Positions 9,042-17,368 of a stretch of 64,000 nt of DNA are shown here, in pieces. The notes below the pieces were generated by a model. It saw only the letters and a list, made by a program, of their open reading frames with translations. It was not told the origin of the DNA and ran no database searches. The first letter of the stretch is position 1. Every line of letters starts with the position of its first letter. The DNA lies in contig UQZX01000003.1 in assembly GCA_900545525.1 (NCBI GenBank), positions 1-64,000 on the forward strand, read 5' to 3'. The stretch is from an uncultured Prevotella sp. (GTDB lineage Bacteria; Bacteroidota; Bacteroidia; Bacteroidales; Bacteroidaceae). A program made the translations under genes and the position numbers.

Positions 9042-9794
9042 ATGAACAAGATAACAAAAATATTCATAATAGACGACAACCGCGAGGCAATAGAAGTGCT
9101 GAGGCTGCTGCTCGAAAGCCACTACTCAGTGGACATCGTGGGCACATCCACCGACACGGCGGAGGCAATGGATAAAGTTATAGATGCCGAGCCTGACATA
9201 CTGTTCATAGACATAGAACTGCCGTCAATGAGCGGTCTGCAGTTCTGCTCGATGATACGCAACGAGGTAACCCCCGACATGAAGGTGGTTTTCTATACCG
9301 CGCACGACAAGTATCTCATCGACGCCATACGGAGGCAGGCTTTCGACTTCCTGCTTAAGCCTGCCACGGAACAGGAACTGGGCAAGATTATGACGCGCTA
9401 CTACGAGAACAAGCTTGCCTCAATGAATGCCGTGACACAAAGAGATGCAGGCACACCGCCCATAATACTTGTAGTGAATGCCATAAACGAACACCAGCCG
9501 CTGACGCTCAACGACATCGGATACTTCCGCTACAATCAGGACAGGAAGCTGTGGGAGGTCGTCTGCTACGACGGACAGACGCAGATATTGAGACGGCGCA
9601 CCACCGCCGACATAATCCTGAACTACTCGCCGTCACTCGTACAGATACACAAACGTTATATCGTGAATATCGATCACATAAAGATGATACAGGAATCAAC
9701 GTGCATCCTCGATGCCCCGCTTTCCGACGTAAGCGAGCTTAAAATAAGCAAGAACTACCGCCACAGCCTCATGCAGGCTTTCTATAATCTGTAA
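9042..9794 (+). CDS. LytTR-family response regulator
   Basis: The 250-residue product has a receiver domain at 1-120, with acidic pocket residues DD at 11-12, phospho-acceptor Asp57 (FIDIELPSMSG) and the conserved Lys in FDFLLKPA near 107. A LytTR DNA-binding domain follows from about 145 to 250 (LWEVVCYDG...QIHKRYIVNIDHI). Its position immediately after the LytS-type kinase makes the two a pair. LytTR regulators bind paired direct repeats; targets are not evident here. Confidence 0.92.
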   Translation: MNKITKIFIIDDNREAIEVLRLLLESHYSVDIVGTSTDTAEAMDKVIDAEPDILFIDIELPSMSGLQFCSMIRNEVTPDMKVVFYTAHDKYLIDAIRRQAFDFLLKPATEQELGKIMTRYYENKLASMNAVTQRDAGTPPIILVVNAINEHQPLTLNDIGYFRYNQDRKLWEVVCYDGQTQILRRRTTADIILNYSPSLVQIHKRYIVNIDHIKMIQESTCILDAPLSDVSELKISKNYRHSLMQAFYNL

Positions 9795-9806
9795 GCTTTA
9801 ATGTAT

Positions 9807-9965
9807 AAAAAAGGAAGTCAAAAGAAGTCAAATGAAGTTATGCGGCTCAAGCCGCAAGAAGTTAAAGGACAATTGTCTTGATATAAAAAATAAAGCATTA
9901 AAGCATTTGTCCTTTAACTTCATTCTAACTTCCTTAGCGAAGCGATAACTTCATTTGACTTCTTT
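9807..9965. repeat. GAAGTTA-rich inverted repeat between convergent genes
   Basis: The left part (GGAAGTCAAAAGAAGTCAAATGAAG...) is mirrored by the right part (...CTTCATTTGACTTCTTTT), with imperfect arms of about 60 bases. It sits between the convergent response-regulator and pyruvate kinase genes and could terminate both. A smaller hairpin GCGGCTCAAGCCGC lies within the left arm. Confidence 0.75.
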
Positions 9966-9991
9966 TGGATACATTCCCCAGCCCTACATGT

Positions 9992-11434
9992 CTACTCCTC
10001 GTTAGGCATGTGGAAGCGGTAGGTCTGATGAAACACGTCCGACACCTTGTTTATCTCGAGGAACGTCGTTCCCCCACCCTCGCCGAAACTTCCGCTGAGG
10101 TGGGCAATCTTGTCCTCCATGCCGATGTATCCCTTCTGGCGCAACATGCGCAGGGCTGCAAGGAACTGCTCCTTCGGACCAATCTTGTCGTGCTGGTAAA
10201 CGGGGATGACACCATAGCTGAGCGCAAGAAGACGCTGCACACGCTCCTTATAGCATATCGCAAGCACCGGATTAGGACCGCGGAATGCCGAGAGGTTGCG
10301 AGCCGTCCTGCCCGTCTTGCTGTCCGTTATTATGCCTTTTACGCCAAGACGCTCCGTTGCCTCGATAGCCGACTTTGAAAGAAACTCGCTTATGTCGCAG
10401 TCGTCGCACAGCGGAATGTCTATATCATTCTCGCGCATCTTGTCTTTCTCCGCCTGCTCGGCGATTGCCGCCATCGTCTGCACCGCCTCAAGAGGATACT
10501 TGCCCGATGCCGTCTCACCGCTGAGCATCAGCGCATCGGTACGGTAGTATATGGCATTGGCAATGTCGGTGACCTCGGCGCGCGTGGGACGCGGATAGTT
10601 AATCATGGAGTGCAGCATCTGCGTTGCCACAATCACAGGCGTCTTTGCAAGTATGCACTTGCGTATGATCTTGCGCTGGATGCCCGGTATGCACTCTATA
10701 GGCACCTCTATGCCAAGGTCGCCGCGCGCAATCATTATGCCGTATGAGGCTTCTATTATCTCGTCGATGTTGTCAACACCCTCCTGGTTCTCTATCTTCG
10801 ATATTATCTTTATCTCACTGCCGTGCTCGTCGAGTATCTGCTGCACTGCCATCACATCGTCTTTGCTGCGCACAAACGAGTGGGCAATGAAGTCGATGTC
10901 CTCCTCTATTGCAAGCAGGATGTTCTTACGGTCTTTCTCCGTAAGTGCCGGCAGGTCGATATGCTCGCCCGGCACGTTCACGCTCTTGCGTGCCCCCAGC
11001 TTGCCGTCGTTCTGCACCTCGGCAATAAGCCTGTCTTCTTCCTTTCCGACAATCTTCATGTCAAGCTCGCCGTCGTCAAAGAGCACGTCATCGCCCACCT
11101 GCACGTCCTTAACAATGTCTGCATACGTAACGTTCACCACTTCGTGCGTGGTGTCGGCATCGGGATTGCCGCATATTGCGACCCTCTCTCCCGCCTTGAA
11201 CGATATAGGCTCCTCGGTATAGGTACTGCGCACCTCAGGTCCCTTCGTATCAATCAATATACCGATGTGCCGAGACACCTTACGCGTGTTGGCAATAATG
11301 GTCCTTATCCCGTCAGGCGTGGCGTGTGCGGTGTTTATCCTGACAACATTTACACCTGCCAAAAACAACTGGCGAATGAAATCGACACTGCACCTGCGGT
11401 CGCTTATAGAAGCTACAATCTTGGTTTGTTTCAT
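9992..11434 (-). CDS. pyk: pyruvate kinase
   Basis: The 480-residue product converts phosphoenolpyruvate and ADP to pyruvate and ATP in the last step of glycolysis. It has the N-terminal motif KIVASISDRR, substrate-binding NVVRIN, the TKGPEVR loop, the magnesium/substrate signature IARGDLGIEVP and DALMLSGETASGKYP. An alpha/beta C-terminal domain follows. The length is normal for the family. The gene is monocistronic, with TAATTTTG (minus strand) at 11478-11485 as a likely -7 box. Confidence 0.97.
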   Translation of the reverse strand: MKQTKIVASISDRRCSVDFIRQLFLAGVNVVRINTAHATPDGIRTIIANTRKVSRHIGILIDTKGPEVRSTYTEEPISFKAGERVAICGNPDADTTHEVVNVTYADIVKDVQVGDDVLFDDGELDMKIVGKEEDRLIAEVQNDGKLGARKSVNVPGEHIDLPALTEKDRKNILLAIEEDIDFIAHSFVRSKDDVMAVQQILDEHGSEIKIISKIENQEGVDNIDEIIEASYGIMIARGDLGIEVPIECIPGIQRKIIRKCILAKTPVIVATQMLHSMINYPRPTRAEVTDIANAIYYRTDALMLSGETASGKYPLEAVQTMAAIAEQAEKDKMRENDIDIPLCDDCDISEFLSKSAIEATERLGVKGIITDSKTGRTARNLSAFRGPNPVLAICYKERVQRLLALSYGVIPVYQHDKIGPKEQFLAALRMLRQKGYIGMEDKIAHLSGSFGEGGGTTFLEINKVSDVFHQTYRFHMPNEE

Positions 11435-11477
11435 ATTGAAATTAGTCTTTAATGTCTTTTTACCTTATATATATGTG

Positions 11478-11485
11478 CAAAATTA
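11478..11485 (-). promoter_or_regulatory. -7 box for pyk
   Basis: CAAAATTA on the plus strand reads TAATTTTG on the minus strand, 43 bases before the start codon of pyk. Confidence 0.5.
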
Positions 11486-11526
11486 CAAAACATATTCCAT
11501 AAAAGCAAATTATTATTAAAGAGATA

Positions 11527-11612
11527 AGGGGTTAAAGGAGGAAGGAGGAAAGTATTATGGAGTTAAGGAAGTTATGGGAAGTTAGAAGAAGTTAAAGGAC
11601 AAATGATTAAGG
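11527..11612. repeat. GAAGTTA-rich intergenic repeat
   Basis: This copy (GGAGGAAAGTATTATGGAG...GAAGTTAAAGGACAAATGATTAAG) is closely related to the reverse complement of the 87-bp unit at the left edge of the window and to 2780-2850. Confidence 0.8.
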
Positions 11613-11864
11613 AAGGAGGTAAGAAGCAAGGTTTTCTTCTTTTATACTACGCGCTTAATCTTTACATTATGACATATTGCCGCATTTCGCTGTGATAGTC
11701 TTACACTATGACTTTGCACAACCGCCGAATAATGCGGGGGTTGTAAAAAATAATCCTTGAGGGCGTAAAAACGGCGTGGATTTGTGTGCAGGCATAACGT
11801 CCGCCGTAACAGACAGTTATGACTGAAAACACGAAAGTGTGCATATATTTTGCTGAGAAAATGC

Positions 11865-12025
11865 CTGTTTTTCCGCAAAAGGCGGCATCTTTGAGTGCAA
11901 AAGCAGGCATCTTGGCACCTCAAAGCTGGCATATTAACGTCTCAAAGCAGGCATCTTCGGGTGCCAAAGGTACGCATTTTGAAGCCTAAAGTTGCCTGTC
12001 TTACCGCAAAAGTATACATTCTTCA
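11865..12025. repeat. degenerate array with a period near 22 bp
   Basis: Successive units follow the pattern GCAAAAGGCGGCATCTTTGAG, GCAAAAGCAGGCATCTTGG, TCAAAGCTGGCATATT, TCAAAGCAGGCATCTTCGG and CAAAGGTACGCATTTTGAAG. Similar arrays occur at 28315-28445 and 39690-39960. Upstream, 11765-11800 shares GTAAAAACG and TTTGTGTGCAGGCATAAC with 28205-28245, so the whole roughly 300-base block is a repeat family. Short frames crossing it look spurious. Otherwise the 11.4-12.5 kb gap holds only the promoter region for dinB. Confidence 0.7.
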
Positions 12026-12261
12026 TGTTCTTTAAACATCACCTTACCGTTACTGACATGTAGAATGAGACTTTACAACGACATTTTTTGCATGACAATA
12101 TGATACCATGTACGGCTTTTATATATCAAAGTGTCATTACACGAAGTACAGACAAATACGTTTCATGTCAATGTTTTAGTCTCTAAAAACTTCATATACT
12201 CCCAAATATTCATAGTGTTCTTGCTGAATTTTAATGTATAAACAAAACTTTTTGTGTAAAC

Positions 12262-12294
12262 ATTCCTAAGCTTAGGAATAAGTGGTTACTTTTG
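12262..12294 (+). promoter_or_regulatory. palindrome and -7 box upstream of dinB
   Basis: ATTCCTAAGCTTAGGAAT at 12262-12279 is a perfect 18-base palindrome, followed by TACTTTTG at 12287-12294, which fits TAnnTTTG. The palindrome sits where a repressor could block the promoter. The leader to dinB would be about 230 bases. Confidence 0.5.
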
Positions 12295-12525
12295 TAGAGA
12301 AATCACATTAAGGACGAAATGCTTCGTTCAATAAGATAACAGAACTTTGCAGACCGGCGATGTATACAAGTCTGAGAAAGATAAATGATGTAAGTTGGTG
12401 ACATATAAATACCTCTTGCCGCTTATGCCGCAACCACAATGCCGATACATCGGATTTGGCTGGCTGCATGCAACGGGACGGTACGGGGTGTTTTCCCGGT
12501 GATGATAAATGAAATGCCTTTGCAG

Positions 12526-13608
12526 ATGACAAACCGCAAGATTATACACGTGGACATGGATGCTTTCTTTGCATCGGTGGAGCAGCGCGACCGTCCGGAG
12601 TTACGCGGCAAGCCTGTTGCCGTGGGGTCCGACGGTCCGCGGGGCGTTGTTTCGACGGCAAGCTATGAGGCGCGGCGCTACGGCGTGCGGTCGGCTATGT
12701 CCATGGCAAAGGCAAGGAGGCTCTGCCCGGAACTTATTGTCGTGCCTTCGGGATATGAGCGGTATAAAGCAGTGTCGCAAAGCATACATGAGATATTCAG
12801 GGAGTATACCGACATCATAGAACCGTTGTCGCTCGACGAGGCGTTTCTCGACGTCACCGAGAACAAGCCCGGCATGGAGCTTGCATCTGACATAGCACGG
12901 GAGATAAGGCACAAAATAAGGGAAAGGCTGGAGCTTACGGCATCGGCGGGCGTGTCGTATAACAAGTTTCTTGCAAAGATTGCATCGGAAGTGCGCAAGC
13001 CCGACGGGCAGTTCGTCGTTCATCCCGACAAGGCGCTCGACTTCATCGCAGACTTGCGCATTGAAGACTTTTGGGGCGTAGGGCCAAAGACGGCGCGTCA
13101 GATGCACCGCATGGGGATATTCACGGGCATGCAGCTGAGGGAGTGTTCGCTGCGGCATCTTACGGAAGTGTTCGGCAAGCAGGGTGCCGTGTATTATGAC
13201 TTTGCGCGCGGAACAGACCTGCGCCCGGTTGAAAGTGTACGCATAAGGAAGTCGGTGGGATGTGAGCATACGCTGGAAGAAGACATCAGCCGCCGTTCGG
13301 CAGTGGTGATAGAGTTGTATCATGTGGTGACGGAGCTTGCCGAAAGGCTCAGGCATACCGGCTTCGAGGGCTGCACACTTACGCTGAAGGTTAAGTTTCA
13401 TGACTTTGAACAGATAACGCGCAGTGTCACGTCGGCATGCGTCATCAGGACAAAAGACGACATTCTGCCGCTTGCCAAGATGCTCATGGGACAAGTGGAA
13501 TATTCATCGTTGCGCGCCATAAGGCTTATAGGGCTGAGCGTATCCAATCCTCCCGACCGCGAAAGGCACGGCACATGGGTGGAAGGATATCTGGATTTTA
13601 AGAAATAA
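12526..13608 (+). CDS. dinB: DNA polymerase IV (Y family)
   Basis: I chose the start at 12526 because the conserved N-terminus (KIIHVDMDAFFASVEQRD) begins just after; the frame is open to 12439 with other Met codons at 12502 and 12514. The product of about 360 residues is a translesion polymerase acting on damaged DNA. Catalytic acidic residues are in HVDMDAFF and in SLDEAFLDVT near 105. The helix-hairpin-helix region (FWGVGPKTARQM) and the little-finger domain follow. The gene converges on the YeiH-type gene through a shared terminator. SOS or other damage control by the upstream palindrome is only a guess. Confidence 0.95.
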   Translation: MTNRKIIHVDMDAFFASVEQRDRPELRGKPVAVGSDGPRGVVSTASYEARRYGVRSAMSMAKARRLCPELIVVPSGYERYKAVSQSIHEIFREYTDIIEPLSLDEAFLDVTENKPGMELASDIAREIRHKIRERLELTASAGVSYNKFLAKIASEVRKPDGQFVVHPDKALDFIADLRIEDFWGVGPKTARQMHRMGIFTGMQLRECSLRHLTEVFGKQGAVYYDFARGTDLRPVESVRIRKSVGCEHTLEEDISRRSAVVIELYHVVTELAERLRHTGFEGCTLTLKVKFHDFEQITRSVTSACVIRTKDDILPLAKMLMGQVEYSSLRAIRLIGLSVSNPPDRERHGTWVEGYLDFKK

Positions 13609-13639
13609 AGGCAGGCGGTATGCCGCCTGCCTTTATTTC
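13602..13639. terminator. bidirectional terminator between dinB and the YeiH-type gene
   Basis: A near-perfect hairpin, AAATAAAGGCAGGCGGTA pairing with TGCCGCCTGCCTTTATTT, overlaps the stop codons of both convergent genes and has A/T flanks that can act in either direction. Confidence 0.9.
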
Positions 13640-14675
13640 ATAATATTGCCGGAACGAAGAATTTGGCAAGGCAGTAACCGCCGCCTATCAACCAGACAAA
13701 GAGGATGAGGGCAAGCAGGAAGGGCTTGAAGCCTGCCTTCCTGAACTTGTCGATGCTCGTCTCGGCTCCCAGCGCCGTCATTGCCATGGTGAGCAAGAAG
13801 GTGTCGAAGTTGTTTATAAAGCCGACAACATCCGCCGGCAGGAGATTGAACGAGTTAAAACCGATTACGACAAGGAAAAGGATGGCAAACCACGGCATGG
13901 ACACCTTGCCGCCGCTCTTGGTGCCGCCACCAGCCACTGCCGCACGCGCCATGGCATAGCTTATGACAAGGAGCACGGGCACAAGCATCATGACACGTAT
14001 CATCTTAACGATTATCGCCGGGTCGGAGACAGCCTTCCCCATGGCATTGCCGGCACCTACGACATGTGCCACCTCATGCACGGTGGCACCGGTGAATATG
14101 CCCATCTCTTCCGGACTGAGGTCGAACACGCCGTTGCGGTAAAGCACCGGATAGACAAACATGACTATTGTGCCGAATATAACCACCGTGGACACGGCTA
14201 CTGCTGTCTTATAGGGCTGTGTCCTTATTGCCGACTCGGCACCAAGAACGGCTGCCGCGCCGCATATACCGCTGCCAACCGACGTGAGAAGCGTAAGCTC
14301 GCGGTCCATCTTCAGCATACGCCCTATCAGCATGCCGCCGAGTATCGTCACGGTAACAACAATGGCATCGACGCATATCGCCGGCACGCCCACGGCGGTG
14401 ACATCCTGGAAAGTAAGCCTGAAGCCATACAGGATGATGCCTATGCGGAGCACGCGCTTGGAACAAAACTGTATTCCGGGCACCCATGTGTCGGGCAGGT
14501 TGTTGCGCAGGCTGTTGGCATAGAGCATACCGAGCACGATACCCACTATCATCGGACTAAGGGAAAGGTTCTTTACAAAACTCATGTCGCCTATATAAAA
14601 AGCAGCACATGAGAACAAGGTGATGAGCAGCACACCGTGGAGCATGCTGCTGCGTTTTTCGCTGAGCATTGTCAT
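13638..14675 (-). CDS. YeiH/UPF0324-family membrane transporter
   Basis: The frame is open to 14753, but the homologous part begins at MTMLSEKR (14675) or MLSEKR (14669). The product of about 345 residues has around ten membrane segments. Family motifs seen are MIVGIVLGML near the N-terminus, CSKRVLRIGIILYGFRLT, GSGICGAAAVLGAE and a TGATVHEVAHVVGAG segment. The family (PF03601) is annotated as putative sulfate exporter; the substrate is not established for most members. TACCTTTG on the minus strand at 14716-14723 is a likely -7 box. Confidence 0.88.
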   Translation of the reverse strand: MTMLSEKRSSMLHGVLLITLFSCAAFYIGDMSFVKNLSLSPMIVGIVLGMLYANSLRNNLPDTWVPGIQFCSKRVLRIGIILYGFRLTFQDVTAVGVPAICVDAIVVTVTILGGMLIGRMLKMDRELTLLTSVGSGICGAAAVLGAESAIRTQPYKTAVAVSTVVIFGTIVMFVYPVLYRNGVFDLSPEEMGIFTGATVHEVAHVVGAGNAMGKAVSDPAIIVKMIRVMMLVPVLLVISYAMARAAVAGGGTKSGGKVSMPWFAILFLVVIGFNSFNLLPADVVGFINNFDTFLLTMAMTALGAETSIDKFRKAGFKPFLLALILFVWLIGGGYCLAKFFVPAIL

Positions 14676-14715
14676 CTGTACTTTTTTTAATGTTGTCTTT
14701 ATATTATAATAGGTG

Positions 14716-14723
14716 CAAAGGTA
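14716..14723 (-). promoter_or_regulatory. -7 box for the YeiH-type gene
   Basis: CAAAGGTA on the plus strand reads TACCTTTG on the minus strand, 40 bases before the chosen start codon; this supports the shorter start. Confidence 0.5.
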
Positions 14724-14898
14724 ATGTTTTTTTTGATTAACACATACAGACACGCAATATTATTAAACACCGGCTGACGTATGTCCCAGCGGCACTCCTG
14801 TTGGCATAACATTATGAACGCTAAGCACTTCTACCTTATATTAAACGCCATTTCTGCAAAAAAAGCGAAATAAATTTCAGTATAACATTAAAAAATTG

Positions 14899-14906
14899 TA
14901 TATTTG
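14899..14906 (+). promoter_or_regulatory. -7 box for the HU/RNase G gene group
   Basis: TATATTTG matches TAnnTTTG. It lies 55 bases before the HU-like start codon at 14962 and supports that start rather than the longer frame from 14896. Confidence 0.55.
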
Positions 14907-14961
14907 CACTCCAAAAATAACTAATGTAAAAAATCGTAATAAACTAACAAATAACAGAAAG

Positions 14962-15246
14962 ATGACTAAAGCAGACATTATAGAGGAAATTGTCGGGTCT
15001 ACGGGCATCGCAAGAAAGGATGTTTCGGCAACGGTTGAAGCCTTCATGGAAGTTATAAAGAAAAGCCTGTTGGAAGACAAGGAGAATGTCTATCTCCGCG
15101 GTTTCGGCAGCTTCGTTATCAAGCACAGAGCCGAGAAGACGGCAAGAAATATCTCTAAAAACACTACTATCGTCATTGCTGCACACGACTTTCCGAGCTT
15201 CAAGCCGGCAAAGAGCTTCGTGAGCAAGATGAAGGGCGAACAGTAA
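14962..15246 (+). CDS. HU/IHF-family DNA-binding protein
   Basis: The start at 14962 gives a 94-residue product beginning MTKADIIEEIV, the usual HU N-terminus. Helical dimerisation region is at 1-45, and the beta-arm part includes VYLRGFGSF and KTARNISKNTT. The C-terminal part (PSFKPAKSFVSKMKG) replaces the usual PAFKPGK motif conservatively. HU proteins bend and compact DNA. It lies upstream of the 29-residue basic protein and RNase G, a gene order common in Bacteroidetes. Confidence 0.95.
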   Translation: MTKADIIEEIVGSTGIARKDVSATVEAFMEVIKKSLLEDKENVYLRGFGSFVIKHRAEKTARNISKNTTIVIAAHDFPSFKPAKSFVSKMKGEQ

Positions 15247-15302
15247 TTGGGGACGCATTTAATAAATAACATCATAATATTAAACTTTTAAAATTTTGAG
15301 CT

Positions 15303-15392
15303 ATGCCAAACGGTAAGAAGAAAAAGGGCCACAAGATGGCAACCCACAAGCGTAAGAAAAGATTAAGAAAGAACAGACATAAGAGCAAGTAA
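15303..15392 (+). CDS. 29-residue highly basic protein
   Basis: The 29-residue frame begins MPNGKKKKGHKMATHKRKK and ends RHKSK before TAA. More than half the residues are Lys, Arg or His and there is almost no acidic residue, as in small ribosomal proteins. It sits between the HU-like gene and rng. Similar tiny proteins are conserved at this place in Bacteroidetes. It could be a small ribosomal protein of the phylum, perhaps the one named bL38, but I cannot confirm that. A hairpin-like region separates it from rng. Confidence 0.8.
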   Translation: MPNGKKKKGHKMATHKRKKRLRKNRHKSK

Positions 15393-15507
15393 GCAGTGCC
15401 TGCTCGTCAGTCGATTCGGGACTGAGGGTATGTCAATCAACCCGCATACGGTGATTTATTGACATGCCCTTTATTATTGGAACTCACTAAGCATAATAAT
15501 CAAGAAA

Positions 15508-17082
15508 ATGACCAGCGAAGTTGTAATTGACGTTCAACAGAAAGATATCTCGATTGCCCTGCTGGAAGACAAGAATCTGGTAGAATATCAGAGCGAGACA
15601 CGCTCGGCATCGTTCTCTGTTGGAAACATCTATGTGGCAAAGGTAAAGAAACTTATGCCGGGGCTTAATGCCTGTTTTGTAAACGTAGGTTATGAAAGAG
15701 ACGCCTTTCTGCATTATCTTGACTTAGGAAGCCAATTTGACTCTTATCAGAAGTACCTGAAACAGGTGCAGAGCGACAGAAAAAAACTTTATCCTTTCTC
15801 AAAGGCATCACGTCTGCCCGACCTTCCCAAGGAAGGCACAATACAGGGCAAGCTGAAAGTAGGCGACGAGGTGCTGGTACAAATAGTAAAAGAACCCATA
15901 TCGACCAAGGGTCCGCGCCTTACAGCCGAACTGAGCTTTGCCGGACGTTTCCTGGTCTTGATTCCATTCAACGATAAAGTTTCTGTTTCTTCTAAAATCA
16001 AAAGCGGAGAAGAGCGCGCCAGGCTTAAACAGCTTATACAAAGCATCAAGCCGAAAAACTTTGGTGTGATAGTACGCACCGTTGCCGAGGGCAAGAGAGT
16101 GGCTGAGCTTGACACCGAACTGAAAATCCTGCTGAAGCGTTGGGAGGATGCCGTAGTAAAAGTACAGAAAACCCAGACAAGACCGCAGCTCGTTTACGAG
16201 GAGACAAGCAGGGTGGTGGCATTGTTGCGCGACCTGTTTAATCCTTCATACGAAAACATATATGTAAACGACACGGACATTTTTAAGGAGGTTAAACAGT
16301 ACGTCACGCTGATTGCCCCTGAAAAGGCAGAAATAGTAAAGCTGTACAACGGCAACGTGCCTATCTTTGACAATTTCAACGTAACAAAGCAGATTAAGTC
16401 CAGCTTCGGGAAAATAGTGAACTACAAGCACGGGGCGTATCTCATAATAGAGCACACGGAGGCACTGCATGTCGTAGACGTGAACAGCGGAAACCGCACA
16501 CGCTCCGCAAACGGACAGGAGGCAAACGCACTTGACGTGAACCTCGGCGCAGCGGACGAGCTTGCAAGGCAACTGAGACTGCGCGACATGGGCGGGATTA
16601 TCGTTGTGGACTTCATCGACATGAACCTGGCAGAAGACCGGCAAATTCTTTATGAGCGCATGTGCAAGAACATGCAGAAAGACAGGGCGCGTCACAACAT
16701 CCTTCCCTTGAGCAAGTTCGGGCTGATGCAGATTACACGCCAGAGAGTCCGCCCCGCCATGGATGTCAATGTGGAAGAAACATGTCCCACTTGTTTCGGA
16801 AAGGGAAAGATAAAATCAAGCATCCTTTTCACTGAACAGTTAGAGAGCAAAATTGACCAGTTAGTCAACAAGATTGGCGTAAAGAAGTTTTACCTGCACG
16901 TACACCCGTATGTGGCTGCCTACATCAATCAGGGCATCATCTCCCTGAAAAGAAAATGGCAGATAAAATACGGCATGGGCGTGCACGTTGTCTCATCACA
17001 GAAGATGGCTTTCTTGCAGTATGAGTTTTATGACAGCAAGAAAGAGTTTATAGACATGAAAGAAGAGATTGAGACAAAATAG
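15508..17082 (+). CDS. rng: ribonuclease G (RNase E/G family)
   Basis: The 524-residue product is an endonuclease that trims 16S rRNA and cuts mRNA. The N-terminal S1 domain is at about 35-130 (GNIYVAKVKKLMPGLNACFVNVG). The central catalytic part contains LHVVDVNSGN and GGIIVVDFIDM, which carry the metal-binding aspartates, followed by the zinc-link CPTCFGKGK. The length matches RNase G rather than RNase E. It is the third gene after HU and the 29-residue basic protein and is followed by a strong terminator. Confidence 0.95.
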   Translation: MTSEVVIDVQQKDISIALLEDKNLVEYQSETRSASFSVGNIYVAKVKKLMPGLNACFVNVGYERDAFLHYLDLGSQFDSYQKYLKQVQSDRKKLYPFSKASRLPDLPKEGTIQGKLKVGDEVLVQIVKEPISTKGPRLTAELSFAGRFLVLIPFNDKVSVSSKIKSGEERARLKQLIQSIKPKNFGVIVRTVAEGKRVAELDTELKILLKRWEDAVVKVQKTQTRPQLVYEETSRVVALLRDLFNPSYENIYVNDTDIFKEVKQYVTLIAPEKAEIVKLYNGNVPIFDNFNVTKQIKSSFGKIVNYKHGAYLIIEHTEALHVVDVNSGNRTRSANGQEANALDVNLGAADELARQLRLRDMGGIIVVDFIDMNLAEDRQILYERMCKNMQKDRARHNILPLSKFGLMQITRQRVRPAMDVNVEETCPTCFGKGKIKSSILFTEQLESKIDQLVNKIGVKKFYLHVHPYVAAYINQGIISLKRKWQIKYGMGVHVVSSQKMAFLQYEFYDSKKEFIDMKEEIETK

Positions 17083-17089
17083 TACAGAG

Positions 17090-17132
17090 AAGCCCTATGG
17101 AAGAACATATCCATGGGGCTTTTTATTTTATA
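17090..17132 (+). terminator. terminator after rng
   Basis: AAGCCCTATGGA pairs with TCCATGGGGCTT across a short loop and is followed by TTTTATTTT. Confidence 0.85.
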
Positions 17133-17246
17133 CCGGAACCGCCCTCACCATTCATGCCGGGACAAAAGATTGTGGCTTTGACTGTGTTTTAGCATATTTC
17201 CCAACATAAAAAGCTGATATTACATGTTTTATTAAGTTCTATTTGC

Positions 17247-17303
17247 TATCTTTGCAATAAGATAATCTGTATCGACACAATATGAAGCAAGCTTCATTGT
17301 GTC
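17247..17303 (+). promoter_or_regulatory. -7 box and leader hairpin of the alcohol dehydrogenase gene
   Basis: TATCTTTG at 17247-17254 fits the -7 consensus and gives a leader of about 115 bases. Just after it, 17274-17288 and 17291-17303 (GACACAATATGAAGC / GCTTCATTGTGTC) can form a hairpin with a two-base bulge. Confidence 0.5.
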
Positions 17304-17368
17304 TGGTCGGCATTATCATTACATAAGAAAAATACTATATTATCGTTAACTTTTAGAATTATAAACCT

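Noticed and set aside
11642..11932. small minus-strand protein sharing LCLHTN with a frame at 28019-28243
   Set aside because: The similarity reflects the underlying DNA repeat; composition does not look like protein.
17255..17368. riboswitch in the leader of the alcohol dehydrogenase gene
   Set aside because: Only a simple hairpin is present; no known riboswitch core was recognised.
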